A stretch of DNA of 20,132 nt from Bacteroidaceae bacterium. Its GTDB lineage: Bacteria; Bacteroidota; Bacteroidia; Bacteroidales; Bacteroidaceae. The position numbers and the translations under genes are program-made. The first letter of the stretch is position 1; each line of letters opens with the position of its first letter. Of the stretch, positions 1 to 7,804 are shown piece after piece. The stretch covers positions 1 to 20,132 of the forward strand of contig CAAHEN010000250.1 in NCBI GenBank assembly GCA_900772575.1, in the 5' to 3' direction. The notes under the pieces are model-generated. The model was given only the letters and a program-made list of their open reading frames with translations, was not told the DNA's origin and did not search any database.

Positions 1-48
1 ATCAACTTCGACACGCCTAAGGACAGGTTCTACCAGAACTTTCCCTAA
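1..48 (+). CDS. IS30-like transposase, C-terminal end only (partial)
   Basis: The first 15 codons of the window read INFDTPKDRFYQNFP and then stop (TAA at 46-48). This fits the usual C-terminus of IS30-family transposases, where a LNxRPRxxLxxxTPxxxF motif closes the protein. The stronger support is internal: a near-identical stretch at 17385-17432 is preceded in frame by LNRRPKEK, completing the motif. The rest of the gene lies left of the window, so I cannot tell whether it is intact. The family call is inferred from this short motif. Confidence 0.45.
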   Translation: MNFDTPKDRFYQNFP

Positions 49-74
49 CTTTGCATTTGCTGTTGGACTCTACA
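1..74 (+). mobile_element. Right end of an IS30-like insertion sequence
   Basis: Bases 1-74 align without gaps to 17385-17458, with about 9 mismatches. Similarity stops sharply after GGACTCTACA in both places, which suggests the outer end of the element's terminal inverted repeat. The left part encodes the transposase C-terminus and the last 26 bases are non-coding. The matching left end (expected to start TGTAGAGTCC) is not in this window. The remainder of the element, if present, lies to the left. Confidence 0.5.
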
Positions 75-82
75 CCGTCTTC

Positions 83-99
83 GCGGGGCACCGCCCCGC
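83..99. other. GC-rich hairpin between IS end and purT
   Basis: A 7-bp perfect stem (GCGGGGC / GCCCCGC) closes a 3-base loop. There is no following T-run, so it is not a canonical intrinsic terminator, but it could slow read-through from the IS element into purT. Confidence 0.35.
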
Positions 100-154
100 A
101 CCGTTCGCCACAAGAAAAACGACAGCGGCACTTCGCCATCTCGGCCACAATCTG

Positions 155-162
155 TAACTTTG
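155..162 (+). promoter_or_regulatory. Candidate -7 box of the purT promoter
   Basis: TAACTTTG matches the Bacteroidetes -7 consensus TAnnTTTG. A weak -33 candidate (TTCG) lies 19 bases upstream. Transcription would start near 170, leaving a leader of about 40 bases before the purT ATG at 210. The same octamer occurs at 46-53 inside the IS end. Confidence 0.45.
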
Positions 163-209
163 CAACAGGGCCATCGGCGGCTCACACCACACTCATCACC
201 GCGACACTC

Positions 210-1373
210 ATGAAAAAGATAATGCTCCTCGGTTCCGGGGAATTAGGCAAAGAGTTCACCATCGCCGCACAGCGTCTCGGGCAGCACGTCATCGCCTGCG
301 ACGCCTACGACGGTGCCCCCGCCATGCAGGTGGCCGACGAACGGGAGGTATTCTCCATGCTCGACGGCGACGCTCTGCGGCGTGCCGTCCGCAAGCACAG
401 CCCGGACATCATTGTCCCCGAAATCGAGGCCATACGCACCGAACTGCTCTACGACTTCGAGCGCGAGGGCATCCAGGTGGTGCCGTCGGCACGCGCTGTC
501 AACTTCACCATGAACCGCAAGGCCATACGCGACCTGGCCGCCAAGGAACTGGGACTGAAGACGGCCCGCTACTTCTATGCCAAGACCTACGAGGAGCTCA
601 GCGACGCTGCCTGCCGAATCGGCTACCCCTGCATCGTCAAGCCACTCATGTCGTCGTCGGGCAAGGGGCAGTCGCTCGTGCGCTCCGCCGCCGACCTTGA
701 GCACGCCTGGCACTATGGCAATGAGGGCAGCCGCGGCGACATTCACGAACTCATCGTCGAAGAGTTCATACACTTCGACAGCGAGATCACCCTGCTCACC
801 GTCACGCAGAAGGACGGCCCCACCCTCTTCTGCCCGCCCATCGGGCACGTGCAGAAGGGCGGCGACTACCGGGAGAGTTTCCAGCCCGCGCACATCGCGC
901 CGGAACACCTGCGCATCGCCGAGGAGATGGCGGACAAGGTGACAGCGGCCCTGACGGGCGCTGGCCTGTGGGGCGTGGAGTTTTTCCTCAGCCACAAGGA
1001 CGGCGTCTACTTCTCCGAACTCTCGCCCCGCCCGCACGACACGGGAATGGTCACCCTCGCGGGCACACAGAACTTCAACGAGTTCGAACTGCACCTGCGT
1101 GCCGTACTCGGCCTGCCCATTCCATGCATCAAGCCATTGCGCATCGGTGCCAGCGCGGTGATACTCTCCCCCATCGCCAGTGACGCGCAGCCCCACTACC
1201 GCGGACTGGAGCTCACCTGTGAGGAGGACGCTGACGTGCGCATCTTCGGCAAGCCGGCGACACGCATGGGCCGGCGCATGGGCGTCGTCGTCTGCAACGC
1301 TCCCCTCGACGCCGACATGGATGCCCTGCGCGACAAGGCCAAGCGCCTGGCCGCGCAAGTGGAGGTGTATTGA
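210..1373 (+). CDS. purT: Formate-dependent phosphoribosylglycinamide formyltransferase (PurT)
   Basis: PurT carries out the third step of de novo purine synthesis in the cytoplasm. It uses formate and ATP, rather than formyl-tetrahydrofolate, to convert GAR to formyl-GAR. The protein is an ATP-grasp enzyme of 387 residues, close to the roughly 390 usual for the family. It begins MKKIMLLGSGELGKE, the N-terminal dinucleotide-fold-like motif. It carries a central ATP-grasp segment (PCIVKPLMSSSGKGQS) and the characteristic SPRPHDTGMVTL motif at residues 272-283. I chose the ATG at 210 because the family homology starts there. The open frame runs back to 51, but that extension begins at TTG, is low-complexity and overlaps the IS end. 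The gene is GC-rich like ppk1 and ppx downstream, but a 192-base gap with its own promoter-like box suggests a separate transcript. A second purine gene, purL, lies at the other end of the window on the opposite strand. Confidence 0.95.
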   Translation: MKKIMLLGSGELGKEFTIAAQRLGQHVIACDAYDGAPAMQVADEREVFSMLDGDALRRAVRKHSPDIIVPEIEAIRTELLYDFEREGIQVVPSARAVNFTMNRKAIRDLAAKELGLKTARYFYAKTYEELSDAACRIGYPCIVKPLMSSSGKGQSLVRSAADLEHAWHYGNEGSRGDIHELIVEEFIHFDSEITLLTVTQKDGPTLFCPPIGHVQKGGDYRESFQPAHIAPEHLRIAEEMADKVTAALTGAGLWGVEFFLSHKDGVYFSELSPRPHDTGMVTLAGTQNFNEFELHLRAVLGLPIPCIKPLRIGASAVILSPIASDAQPHYRGLELTCEEDADVRIFGKPATRMGRRMGVVVCNAPLDADMDALRDKAKRLAAQVEVY

Positions 1374-1450
1374 CAGCGCTGGCGGCCAGGCAGCCGCACA
1401 ACGTCACAGAAACGTAACACCCGCCACCTACCGCTACGGCCAGAAGTCAG

Positions 1451-1458
1451 TATCTTTG
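1451..1458 (+). promoter_or_regulatory. Candidate -7 box of the ppk1-ppx promoter
   Basis: TATCTTTG matches the Bacteroidetes -7 consensus TAnnTTTG. I see no clear TTTG at the expected -33 distance. Transcription would start near 1465, giving a leader of about 100 bases before the ppk1 ATG at 1566. Confidence 0.45.
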
Positions 1459-1565
1459 CAGGAGGGCATCACATGGTGCCACCAGACATCGACCATTGTC
1501 CAGAACTTGTGCCCCAGCGCCGCGACCGTGCCGGCGACGGGACGCACCCAACCAAGCATTCCGTC

Positions 1566-3656
1566 ATGAAGCTCAAAAATGCAAAGACCTACCTGCCCAG
1601 AGACATCAGTTGGATGTACTTCAACCGGCGCATTCTCCAAGAGGCCGGACGCACAGATGTGCCCCTGCTGGAGCGCATCTCGTTCTTGGGTATCTACTCC
1701 AACAACCTTGACGAGTTCTACCGTGTCCGCGTGGCCACACACAGCCGAATCGCAGAATGCGAGGACAGGTCGCTCCGCCAAGAGCGTGAAGACTCCATCG
1801 CCCTGCTCAAGGAGATAAACAAGCTCAACACGCGGTATGCCAAGGAGTTTGAGGCCACAAACCGCGACATCATAGAAGCGCTGCGCCAAGAGAACATCCA
1901 TGTGCTCCGCGATACCGATGCCGATGCCGTCATGCTCGGCTATATCCACCGCTACTACCTGCAGCAGCTCAACGGGCGGCTCATGCCCGTATGGTTCTCA
2001 GCCATCAAGGAGTTTGCCCTTGAGAAAGACGACAACATCTATCTGGCCATCAAGATGACCAACGACAAGCAGCCGCAACGCAAGCCGGGCTACGCCTTCA
2101 TGGAACTGCCCGTCTCGCGTTGCGGCCGTTTCGTGCGGTTGCCCGACAGCGACGGCCACTGCAACCTGATGTTCCTCGACGACATCATCCGCTGCTGCCT
2201 GCCCTATGTGTTCCGCGGCCTCGACTACACCCACTTCGAAGCCTACTCTTTCAAGTTCACCCGCGACGCCGAGATGGAGCTGGACAACGACCTGCGCCAA
2301 GGTACCCTCCAGAAGGTCAGCAAGGCGGTCAAGAGCCGCAAGCGCGGTGCGCCGCTGCGCGTCGTCTTCGACGCCGCCATGCCGCGCGGCCTGCTCAAGC
2401 AGGTCATGACCACCCTCAAGCTCGACAAGCTCGACACCGTACAGGCCGGTGGGCGCTACCAGAACCACAAGGACTACATGGGATTCCCAGACTGTGACCG
2501 CCGCGACCTGAAGTACCCCGTCTGGGAGCCGCTGATCAAGCGGGAACTCAATACGGACGAGAGCCTCTTGCACGTCATCCGCCGGAAAGACCGCTTCATA
2601 CATGTGCCCTACCACAGCTTCGACTCCTACGTCAACCTGCTCCAGGAGGCGGCCATCAGCAACGAGGTGAAAGGAATCAAGACTACCCTCTACCGCCTGG
2701 CCAAGGACTCCAAGGTGGTCAAGGCGCTCATCGGCGCCGCCCGCAACGGCAAGAAGGTGACGGTCGTCATCGAACTGCTGGCACGCTTTGACGAGGCGTC
2801 GAACATTGACTGGTCAAAGCGCATGCAGGAAGCCGGTATCCACGTCATCTTCGGCGTCGAAGGCCTGAAGGTCCATTCCAAGCTGACTTACATCTCCATG
2901 AAGAAGGGCGGCGACATCGTCTGCATCAGCACGGGCAACTTCCACGAAGGCAACGCCCGCACCTACACGGACTATATGCTCATGACCGCCACCCGCGCCA
3001 TCGTGCGCGACGTCGATGCCGTGTTCAACTTCATCGAACGCCCCTATACCCCCACACGCTTCAAGGAACTCCTCGTCTCACCCAACGAGATGCGACAGAA
3101 GTTCGTGCGCCTCATCAACGATGAAATCCACAACCGCCAGCAGGGCAAGCCGGCATACATCATCGTCAAGATCAACCACATCACCGATCCGGGGATGGTG
3201 GCCAAACTCTATGAGGCCGCCGAAAACGGTGTCGAGGTGCGCCTGCTCGTTCGCGGCAACTGCTCGCTCATTCCCACACGTCCGGAACTCAACGGCAACA
3301 TGCACATTGTCGGCATCATCGACCGCTACCTCGAACACTCACGCATCTTCATCTTCTGCGCCGACGGACGCGACAAGACGTTCATCGGCTCGGCTGACTG
3401 GATGCCACGCAACCTCGACAACCGCGTCGAAGTCATCACCCCCGTCTACGACCCAGACATCAAGGCCGACCTGCGCCGCGTCGTCGAATACGGACTGCGC
3501 GACAACGTGCAGGGCCGCATCGTCGACGGCACGGGGCGCAACCTGATGCCGGCCATAGCCGAAGGCGATGCTCCCTTCCGGTCGCAAGAGGCACTCTACA
3601 ACGCCTATGCCGAAGCGGAGACAACTGCTGAGGCTGAAGCCGCACAACCTTCTTAA
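1566..3656 (+). CDS. ppk1: Polyphosphate kinase 1 (PPK1)
   Basis: PPK1 reversibly moves the terminal phosphate of ATP onto inorganic polyphosphate, building the long chains used in stress survival. At 696 residues it has the usual length. The N-terminal domain is recognisable (YLPRDISWMYFNRRIL, then ISFLGIYSNNLDEFYRVRV). Two phospholipase-D-like catalytic domains follow. The autophosphorylated histidine is H437 in GLKVHSKL, and the second catalytic histidine is H591 in YLEHSRIF; both sit almost exactly at the E. coli positions (435 and 592). I chose the ATG at 1566 because the conserved family N-terminus begins there. The frame is open back to 1473, but that extension is unlike PPK. The C-terminal tail is Ala/Glu-rich. 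ppx starts 14 bases after the stop, so the two genes almost certainly share a transcript that encodes both synthesis and breakdown of polyphosphate. Confidence 0.96.
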   Translation: MKLKNAKTYLPRDISWMYFNRRILQEAGRTDVPLLERISFLGIYSNNLDEFYRVRVATHSRIAECEDRSLRQEREDSIALLKEINKLNTRYAKEFEATNRDIIEALRQENIHVLRDTDADAVMLGYIHRYYLQQLNGRLMPVWFSAIKEFALEKDDNIYLAIKMTNDKQPQRKPGYAFMELPVSRCGRFVRLPDSDGHCNLMFLDDIIRCCLPYVFRGLDYTHFEAYSFKFTRDAEMELDNDLRQGTLQKVSKAVKSRKRGAPLRVVFDAAMPRGLLKQVMTTLKLDKLDTVQAGGRYQNHKDYMGFPDCDRRDLKYPVWEPLIKRELNTDESLLHVIRRKDRFIHVPYHSFDSYVNLLQEAAISNEVKGIKTTLYRLAKDSKVVKALIGAARNGKKVTVVIELLARFDEASNIDWSKRMQEAGIHVIFGVEGLKVHSKLTYISMKKGGDIVCISTGNFHEGNARTYTDYMLMTATRAIVRDVDAVFNFIERPYTPTRFKELLVSPNEMRQKFVRLINDEIHNRQQGKPAYIIVKINHITDPGMVAKLYEAAENGVEVRLLVRGNCSLIPTRPELNGNMHIVGIIDRYLEHSRIFIFCADGRDKTFIGSADWMPRNLDNRVEVITPVYDPDIKADLRRVVEYGLRDNVQGRIVDGTGRNLMPAIAEGDAPFRSQEALYNAYAEAETTAEAEAAQPS

Positions 3657-3670
3657 AACCTTGACTCACC

Positions 3671-4729
3671 ATGCCTAAAGACAAGACCTACGCCGCCATC
3701 GACATCGGCTCCAACGCCGTGCGGCTTCTCATCAAACGCCTCTCACTCAATGCCGCGACAGGACAGCAGACGCTCGACAAGCAGCTCCTGCTCCGCTATC
3801 CGCTCCGTCTGGGCTTCGACGTCTTCGAACACGGCAAAATCTCGAAGACCAAGGCCGACAACCTGCAACGCCTCATGAAGGCCTACCGCAACCTGATGGA
3901 CATCTACGGCGTCAATGCCTACCGCGCCTGTGCCACCTCAGCCATGCGCGACTCCAAGAATGGGCCACGCCTGATCAGGAAAATCCGCAAGACCTCGGGC
4001 ATTAGGATTGACATCATCGACGGGCAGGAGGAGGCCCGCATGGTCTACGACAACCACCTCGAATGCCTCGAAGACCGCAGCGGCAACTACATGTATGTCG
4101 ACGTCGGCGGTGGCAGCACGGAGGTCAACCTGCTCATCGACGGCGACCTGCGCTATACCAAGTCGTTCAACATCGGAACAATCCGCATACTCACCGGTGG
4201 CGTCACCGAAGCCGCGTGGACGGCCATGCAGGAGGAGATAACGGCGGCCACGGCAGACTTCAAGGGTATCAACATCATCGGTTCCGGCGGCAACATCAAC
4301 AAGCTCTACAAGCTGGTCACCGAACGCGACAAGGCGCGCAAGCGCATCAGTGTCAACGCCCTTCAGGCCATCTATGACAAACTGGCCCCGCTCTCGCCAG
4401 CCGAACGCGCCGCAGCCTACAGCCTGCGTCCCGACCGTGCCGACGTCATCGAACCCGCCGCCCGCATCTTCCTCGCCATCGCCGCCGCCATCCACGCCGA
4501 GTACATCTCCGTCCCGGTCATCGGCATCTCCGACGGCATCATCGACAACCTGCTCTCCAAGGACATGGACAAGGCCCGCCGCAAAGCGGAGAAAGCCGCC
4601 CGCCGCAAGGCCCTCGACGATGACTTCCGCGACACCGGCGGCAACCCACCGGCAGTGGTACCCGATGCCGAAGACACGCCCCAAGGCGAGAAAGAAGAGG
4701 GCAGCGAGGCCCCCAGCGAACTCGACTGA
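3671..4729 (+). CDS. ppx: Exopolyphosphatase, Ppx/GppA family
   Basis: The protein belongs to the Ppx/GppA branch of the ASKHA (actin/Hsp70/sugar kinase) fold. It is predicted to remove terminal phosphates from polyphosphate, or possibly to hydrolyse pppGpp. Phosphate-binding motif 1 (AAIDIGSNAVRLLI) lies at residues 8-21. Motif 2 (DVGGGSTEVNLL) lies near residue 144, and a glycine-rich GSGGNINKLYKL segment follows. At 352 residues it is the short form, lacking the C-terminal HD-like domain of E. coli Ppx (about 510). Instead the last 50 residues are a charged tail, first Lys/Arg/Ala-rich, then acidic and Pro/Glu-rich, that looks disordered. It follows ppk1 by 14 bases and is closed by a strong hairpin. 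Ppx is preferred over GppA because of the ppk1 linkage; the two activities cannot be separated by sequence alone. Confidence 0.9.
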   Translation: MPKDKTYAAIDIGSNAVRLLIKRLSLNAATGQQTLDKQLLLRYPLRLGFDVFEHGKISKTKADNLQRLMKAYRNLMDIYGVNAYRACATSAMRDSKNGPRLIRKIRKTSGIRIDIIDGQEEARMVYDNHLECLEDRSGNYMYVDVGGGSTEVNLLIDGDLRYTKSFNIGTIRILTGGVTEAAWTAMQEEITAATADFKGINIIGSGGNINKLYKLVTERDKARKRISVNALQAIYDKLAPLSPAERAAAYSLRPDRADVIEPAARIFLAIAAAIHAEYISVPVIGISDGIIDNLLSKDMDKARRKAEKAARRKALDDDFRDTGGNPPAVVPDAEDTPQGEKEEGSEAPSELD

Positions 4730-4756
4730 TGCCCATTCCTCCTGTCAAAACATGAG

Positions 4757-4806
4757 CATATCCCGGCAGAGGCGCATGCGCACCCCCTGCCGGGATATGT
4801 TTTCTT
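4757..4806 (+). terminator. Intrinsic terminator after ppx (possibly bidirectional)
   Basis: A 13-bp perfect stem (CATATCCCGGCAG / CTGCCGGGATATG) is followed by TTTTCTT. The 17-base loop contains the palindrome GCGCATGCGC (4772-4781). On the minus strand the stem is followed by a weaker T-rich stretch, so it may also stop transcripts of the convergent chaperone/TerB cluster. I see no separate terminator for that cluster in 4807-4949. Confidence 0.85.
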
Positions 4807-4949
4807 GGTCTAGAACCGGAGAACAACCATCTTCTCAGAACTACAACTGTTCAGAGCGTCCGCAAGTTCCTCCCAGCTCTTCACACAGGCCTAGGCCATT
4901 GATGCAAAGCGGACATCTAGCAGATGCCCAGCGGATAGCCTCCAGAGAT

Positions 4950-5249
4950 TCAATCCTTCTTACCTAGCTTTCGCCCTTCCCGGACATTGTAGCCAATAAA
5001 CAATGCAGCGATGATGTCCACTACGTTCCAGAGCCCACGTCCTAAGGTAATTTTGAAGAAAGGCTGGAACAGCAGGATGGCCGCGACACATATCCATAAC
5101 ATGCTCTCCCGTTTCCCCCTGGCATAGTCGCAAGCCATCGCACCAAAGGCCACCACTGCGGCGATCCGCACCAGCATGTAATAGCCATAAGGCATAGGGG
5201 CCAGGCAGAGCAGCAACGCAATGGCGGTGGCTATTTTGAAGTAGGTCAT
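4950..5249 (-). CDS. Small integral membrane protein, DUF6804-like
   Basis: This 99-residue protein is predicted to span the inner membrane about three to four times. Hydrophobic segments lie at roughly residues 4-20 (IATAIALLLCLAPMPYG), 24-40 (LVRIAAVVAFGAMACDY), 48-65 (MLWICVAAILLFQPFFK) and 73-85. The MPYGYYMLVR and LLFQPFFKITLGR motifs resemble the DUF6804 family of small bacterial membrane proteins; this assignment is from memory. Function is unknown. The start is the ATG in front of TYFKIA; an upstream in-frame extension is polar and begins at a non-ATG codon or further ATG without homology. It is the last gene of the minus-strand cluster, 96 bases after terB, so it may be co-transcribed or loosely attached. 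Confidence 0.7.
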   Translation of the reverse strand: MTYFKIATAIALLLCLAPMPYGYYMLVRIAAVVAFGAMACDYARGKRESMLWICVAAILLFQPFFKITLGRGLWNVVDIIAALFIGYNVREGRKLGKKD

Positions 5250-5345
5250 AATATTCAATATTGTATGAACTCCCTCCCTATTCTCAGATCCTCGTAAGCA
5301 TAACATAGCATACCCAGACTAGAAGCCCAACCAAGGTTCCCTTGC

Positions 5346-5810
5346 TTAGAGTTTCAAATCAATTGGGCCAAAGGAAATCCCATCTAAGGCAGGTTCTTCA
5401 TTCACGTTAACGTCAGGAAGAAGAAAATCCCCTTTGTCCGGATGACATTTGAGAATTTCACCATCAGTCAAGGATAAGCGAGAGCGAATCTTCTTGAAGA
5501 ACTTCACCTCAGAGTATTCTATCACATTGTCGGCCTCAATGGTTTTGAGTGAAAGATTGACGATGTTCATTTGTTGCTCCTTATCAAGTTCAGAAGCAGC
5601 CAGTTCACTCAGGTAGCGAGAGAGAAATCTCGCCCCATTCGCATTAATCTCTGTGATGTAGGCATTTAAATGCTTTTCAACATCAAAGCCTTTAAACAAC
5701 TCTGAGCTGTTCGCAAGTTCCCTAACTAGGCCAATCTCTTCTGGAGCGATATTACCATCACAGACCATACAAGAAAAGATGGTCTTTAAGTACAATTCCT
5801 CTTTATCCAT
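5346..5810 (-). CDS. TerB-fold (tellurite-resistance TerB-like) protein
   Basis: This 154-residue cytoplasmic protein has the all-helical TerB pattern. An N-terminal repeat carries a DGNIAPEE acidic motif near residue 18 (IFSCMVCDGNIAPEEI). A second repeat has the matching IEADNVIEYSEVKFFKKI near residues 91-108. In TerB proteins the paired acidic motifs bind metal, and the domain is found as a partner of Ter-type and chaperone/kinase stress modules. The last 35 residues form a proline- and acid-rich tail. It begins 11 bases after the kinase-AAA stop, so translation is probably coupled. It is not a full tellurite operon: no terA, terC or terD lies nearby. The fold call is good; the cellular role is inferred only. 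Confidence 0.75.
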   Translation of the reverse strand: MDKEELYLKTIFSCMVCDGNIAPEEIGLVRELANSSELFKGFDVEKHLNAYITEINANGARFLSRYLSELAASELDKEQQMNIVNLSLKTIEADNVIEYSEVKFFKKIRSRLSLTDGEILKCHPDKGDFLLPDVNVNEEPALDGISFGPIDLKL

Positions 5811-5821
5811 AGTATGTGTCT

Positions 5822-7591
5822 TTATTCAAATCCGATTCGTGGAGGTTTACTTATACTAGATTCTCTGTTCATATGGGCACGAATACTTTCATATTTCCGT
5901 AACTCCGAATCAGAGAGCGATTGTTTTACATTGCCAATAGCCACCTTAAGCAAGTTCATGGTAATCTTGCTACGGGCTTTGAGGGCCGCTCTCGATGCGT
6001 CATTCACGATAAGTTGGATGTCCGCAGAAACATAGTTCTTTGTCAAGAAAGCAAGTTCCTCATAATCAATGCCAAAATCGTAAGGTCGCTTCTCTAGATA
6101 CAATCTGAACAATGCCACTCTCGCCTTAAAATCAGGAGCGCCTAGAAAGTATTTTTTCTCCAAACGGCCAGCTCTCAGCACAGCGGGGTCAAGCACGTCA
6201 GGCTTATTCGTGGCTCCTATTATGAATATCCCCTTTTCCCCGGTTCGGTCCATCTGGGCCAAGAACTCATTAATGCCGGACATACCTTTATCATCAGTCC
6301 GTGAACGATCTTTCAACAAATCATCCAGTTCATCTATAAAGATTATTGTAGGAGCATTCTCCGCTGCCTCCTTGAACATTGAGGCGATATTCTCCTGTGT
6401 GGCATTAATCCATCTACTTTTCAACGTTGCTGGAGTCACTTCCATAAAATTGAAACCGACCTCTTCAGCAAAGTGCTTGGCAAAAAATGTCTTTCCACAT
6501 CCCGGAGGCCCGTAGAGCAGCATACCATTGGGAATTGTAACGCCATAACGCTCATATTCTTCAGGATTATGCAACGGTTCAATTACTTCCTCACGCATCT
6601 GCCGCTTCAAGTCCTCCATTCCAGCTATCGCAGCAAAACCGGGCCCAGACGCCTTACGGGATAATGACGGCTTGTCCGTTTTTTTCCTTGGTTCTCCGGC
6701 TTTCACCTTCTGCCGGGTGTCTTGTTTACCGACCTTGACCTCCCCATTGATAGCCTGAATGAAATCACGTGCAGATTGGAATCTGTCATCAACATCATAG
6801 CTTAGTGCTTTCAGGATACAATTGACAAACTGGTCGTCAAGCTCAAAAATATCCTCTTGGGGGATTTGTAAAGGCTTGTTTCGCTCCTCCAGAATACGTT
6901 CCACTTTATCGCCTTTGTATTGGGACAAATCGACAAACCAAGGCAGTTCACCGTACAACAACTGGTAGACAAGAACGCCGACGGAGAAGACATCTGATTG
7001 CACCTGGCTTACTCCAGAAAACCTTTCTGGCGCTAAATAGAAAGGACTTAATTCGCTCAGGTCTGGCTTTACAGGTGGTTGGTTCAGGAACCGTGCATGG
7101 CCGAAGTCTATCAACTTCAAGTCCGCCAAATCCCCCACAAGGTTGAGCATCACGTTTTGTATCGTTACCTCGTTGTGAATTATCGGTATAAGCAGATTAT
7201 GAAGGTAATCCAATGCCGACAGAACAGCAATGGCGATTTGCTTGATGTCATACACGCTGATGTCACTGTCTCTGGCAATGCGTTGCGACAGAGTCTCGCC
7301 ACTCACATACTCTGTGACGAAATAAGCGCACTGGCCGCCGTGAAGCATCATATTTCCCGAATCCAAGTACTTGCAAAGGTTGTGATGGCTGAGTTGCTTG
7401 GCCATCTCCACCTCTATCACTCGCCCATTATCGTCAATTTGATTTCTGTTGAGCTTGCTATATTTGATAAGTTTCAAGAAGCGGGTTTTACCCTGCGAGT
7501 CTTTCACACGGTAGGTTTCAGCATAAGAGCCTTCCTTATGCTGAAACGCTACTGTGTAATTGCTTATGTAATCTCCTTTAGAATATAACAT
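5822..7591 (-). CDS. Kinase-like / AAA+ ATPase fusion protein
   Basis: A 589-residue two-domain protein. Residues 8-285 are a Ser/Thr protein-kinase fold: glycine loop at about 20-28 (EGSYAETY), ATP-binding K40 in FLKL, DFG at 162-164 and APE at 187-189. The catalytic loop reads HNEVTIQNVML (139-149). The usual HRD aspartate is Glu and the following Lys is Thr, while the metal-binding Asn is kept, so activity is uncertain. After a basic linker (about 290-315) comes one AAA+ module of the Cdc48/proteasomal type: Walker A GPPGCGKT (361-368), Walker B IIFIDE (416-421), sensor-1 GATN (459-462), and arginine fingers R473 and R476 in LRAGRLEKK. The start at 7591 gives the typical MLYSKGDYI beginning; the frame is open further upstream but only from a TTG (7738). 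It lies between the Hsp70 and TerB genes. A plausible role is ATP-driven remodelling of clients sensed by the kinase-like domain. Confidence 0.88.
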   Translation of the reverse strand: MLYSKGDYISNYTVAFQHKEGSYAETYRVKDSQGKTRFLKLIKYSKLNRNQIDDNGRVIEVEMAKQLSHHNLCKYLDSGNMMLHGGQCAYFVTEYVSGETLSQRIARDSDISVYDIKQIAIAVLSALDYLHNLLIPIIHNEVTIQNVMLNLVGDLADLKLIDFGHARFLNQPPVKPDLSELSPFYLAPERFSGVSQVQSDVFSVGVLVYQLLYGELPWFVDLSQYKGDKVERILEERNKPLQIPQEDIFELDDQFVNCILKALSYDVDDRFQSARDFIQAINGEVKVGKQDTRQKVKAGEPRKKTDKPSLSRKASGPGFAAIAGMEDLKRQMREEVIEPLHNPEEYERYGVTIPNGMLLYGPPGCGKTFFAKHFAEEVGFNFMEVTPATLKSRWINATQENIASMFKEAAENAPTIIFIDELDDLLKDRSRTDDKGMSGINEFLAQMDRTGEKGIFIIGATNKPDVLDPAVLRAGRLEKKYFLGAPDFKARVALFRLYLEKRPYDFGIDYEELAFLTKNYVSADIQLIVNDASRAALKARSKITMNLLKVAIGNVKQSLSDSELRKYESIRAHMNRESSISKPPRIGFE

Positions 7592-7760
7592 AGTTACCAT
7601 AGTTACTATTCGAGTGATAGGAATATTCTTTCCATTCACTAGTACTGGAACGGGGAGGTGCTCATCTGTTTGTGGGTTTATATTCGCAGCCGCCCCCACC
7701 TCTGTAATGCAGCCATGCTCTATTTTGTCTGAAAACAATTCGACAAGGCAGGACTTACCC

Positions 7761-7804
7761 CATGGAATTATGCGAAAAAGTCTCTTTCTTTATTGTATTC
7801 CATG
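7761..7804 (-). other. Inverted repeat just after the Hsp70 stop codon
   Basis: CATGGAAT (7761-7768) and ATTCCATG (7797-7804) are perfect inverted copies separated by 28 bases. They abut the Hsp70 stop codon in the 213-base gap before the kinase-AAA gene. There is no T-run, so this is not a clear terminator; it could be a binding site or an mRNA stem that sets relative expression, or chance. Confidence 0.3.

Noticed and set aside
243..1358. 371-codon open frame antisense to purT
   Set aside because: Shadow of the GC-rich purT codons; its protein has no recognisable motif and purT is unmistakable.
1998..2615. 205-codon frame antisense to ppk1
   Set aside because: Antisense shadow in a GC-rich gene, with Val/Glu/Ala-rich low-information sequence.
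3938..4684. 248-codon frame antisense to ppx
   Set aside because: Shadow of ppx; Gly/Val/Asp-rich without family features.
4950..5810. Tellurite-resistance operon
   Set aside because: Only the TerB fold is present; terA, terC, terD, terE and terZ are missing, so naming it a tellurite operon would mislead.
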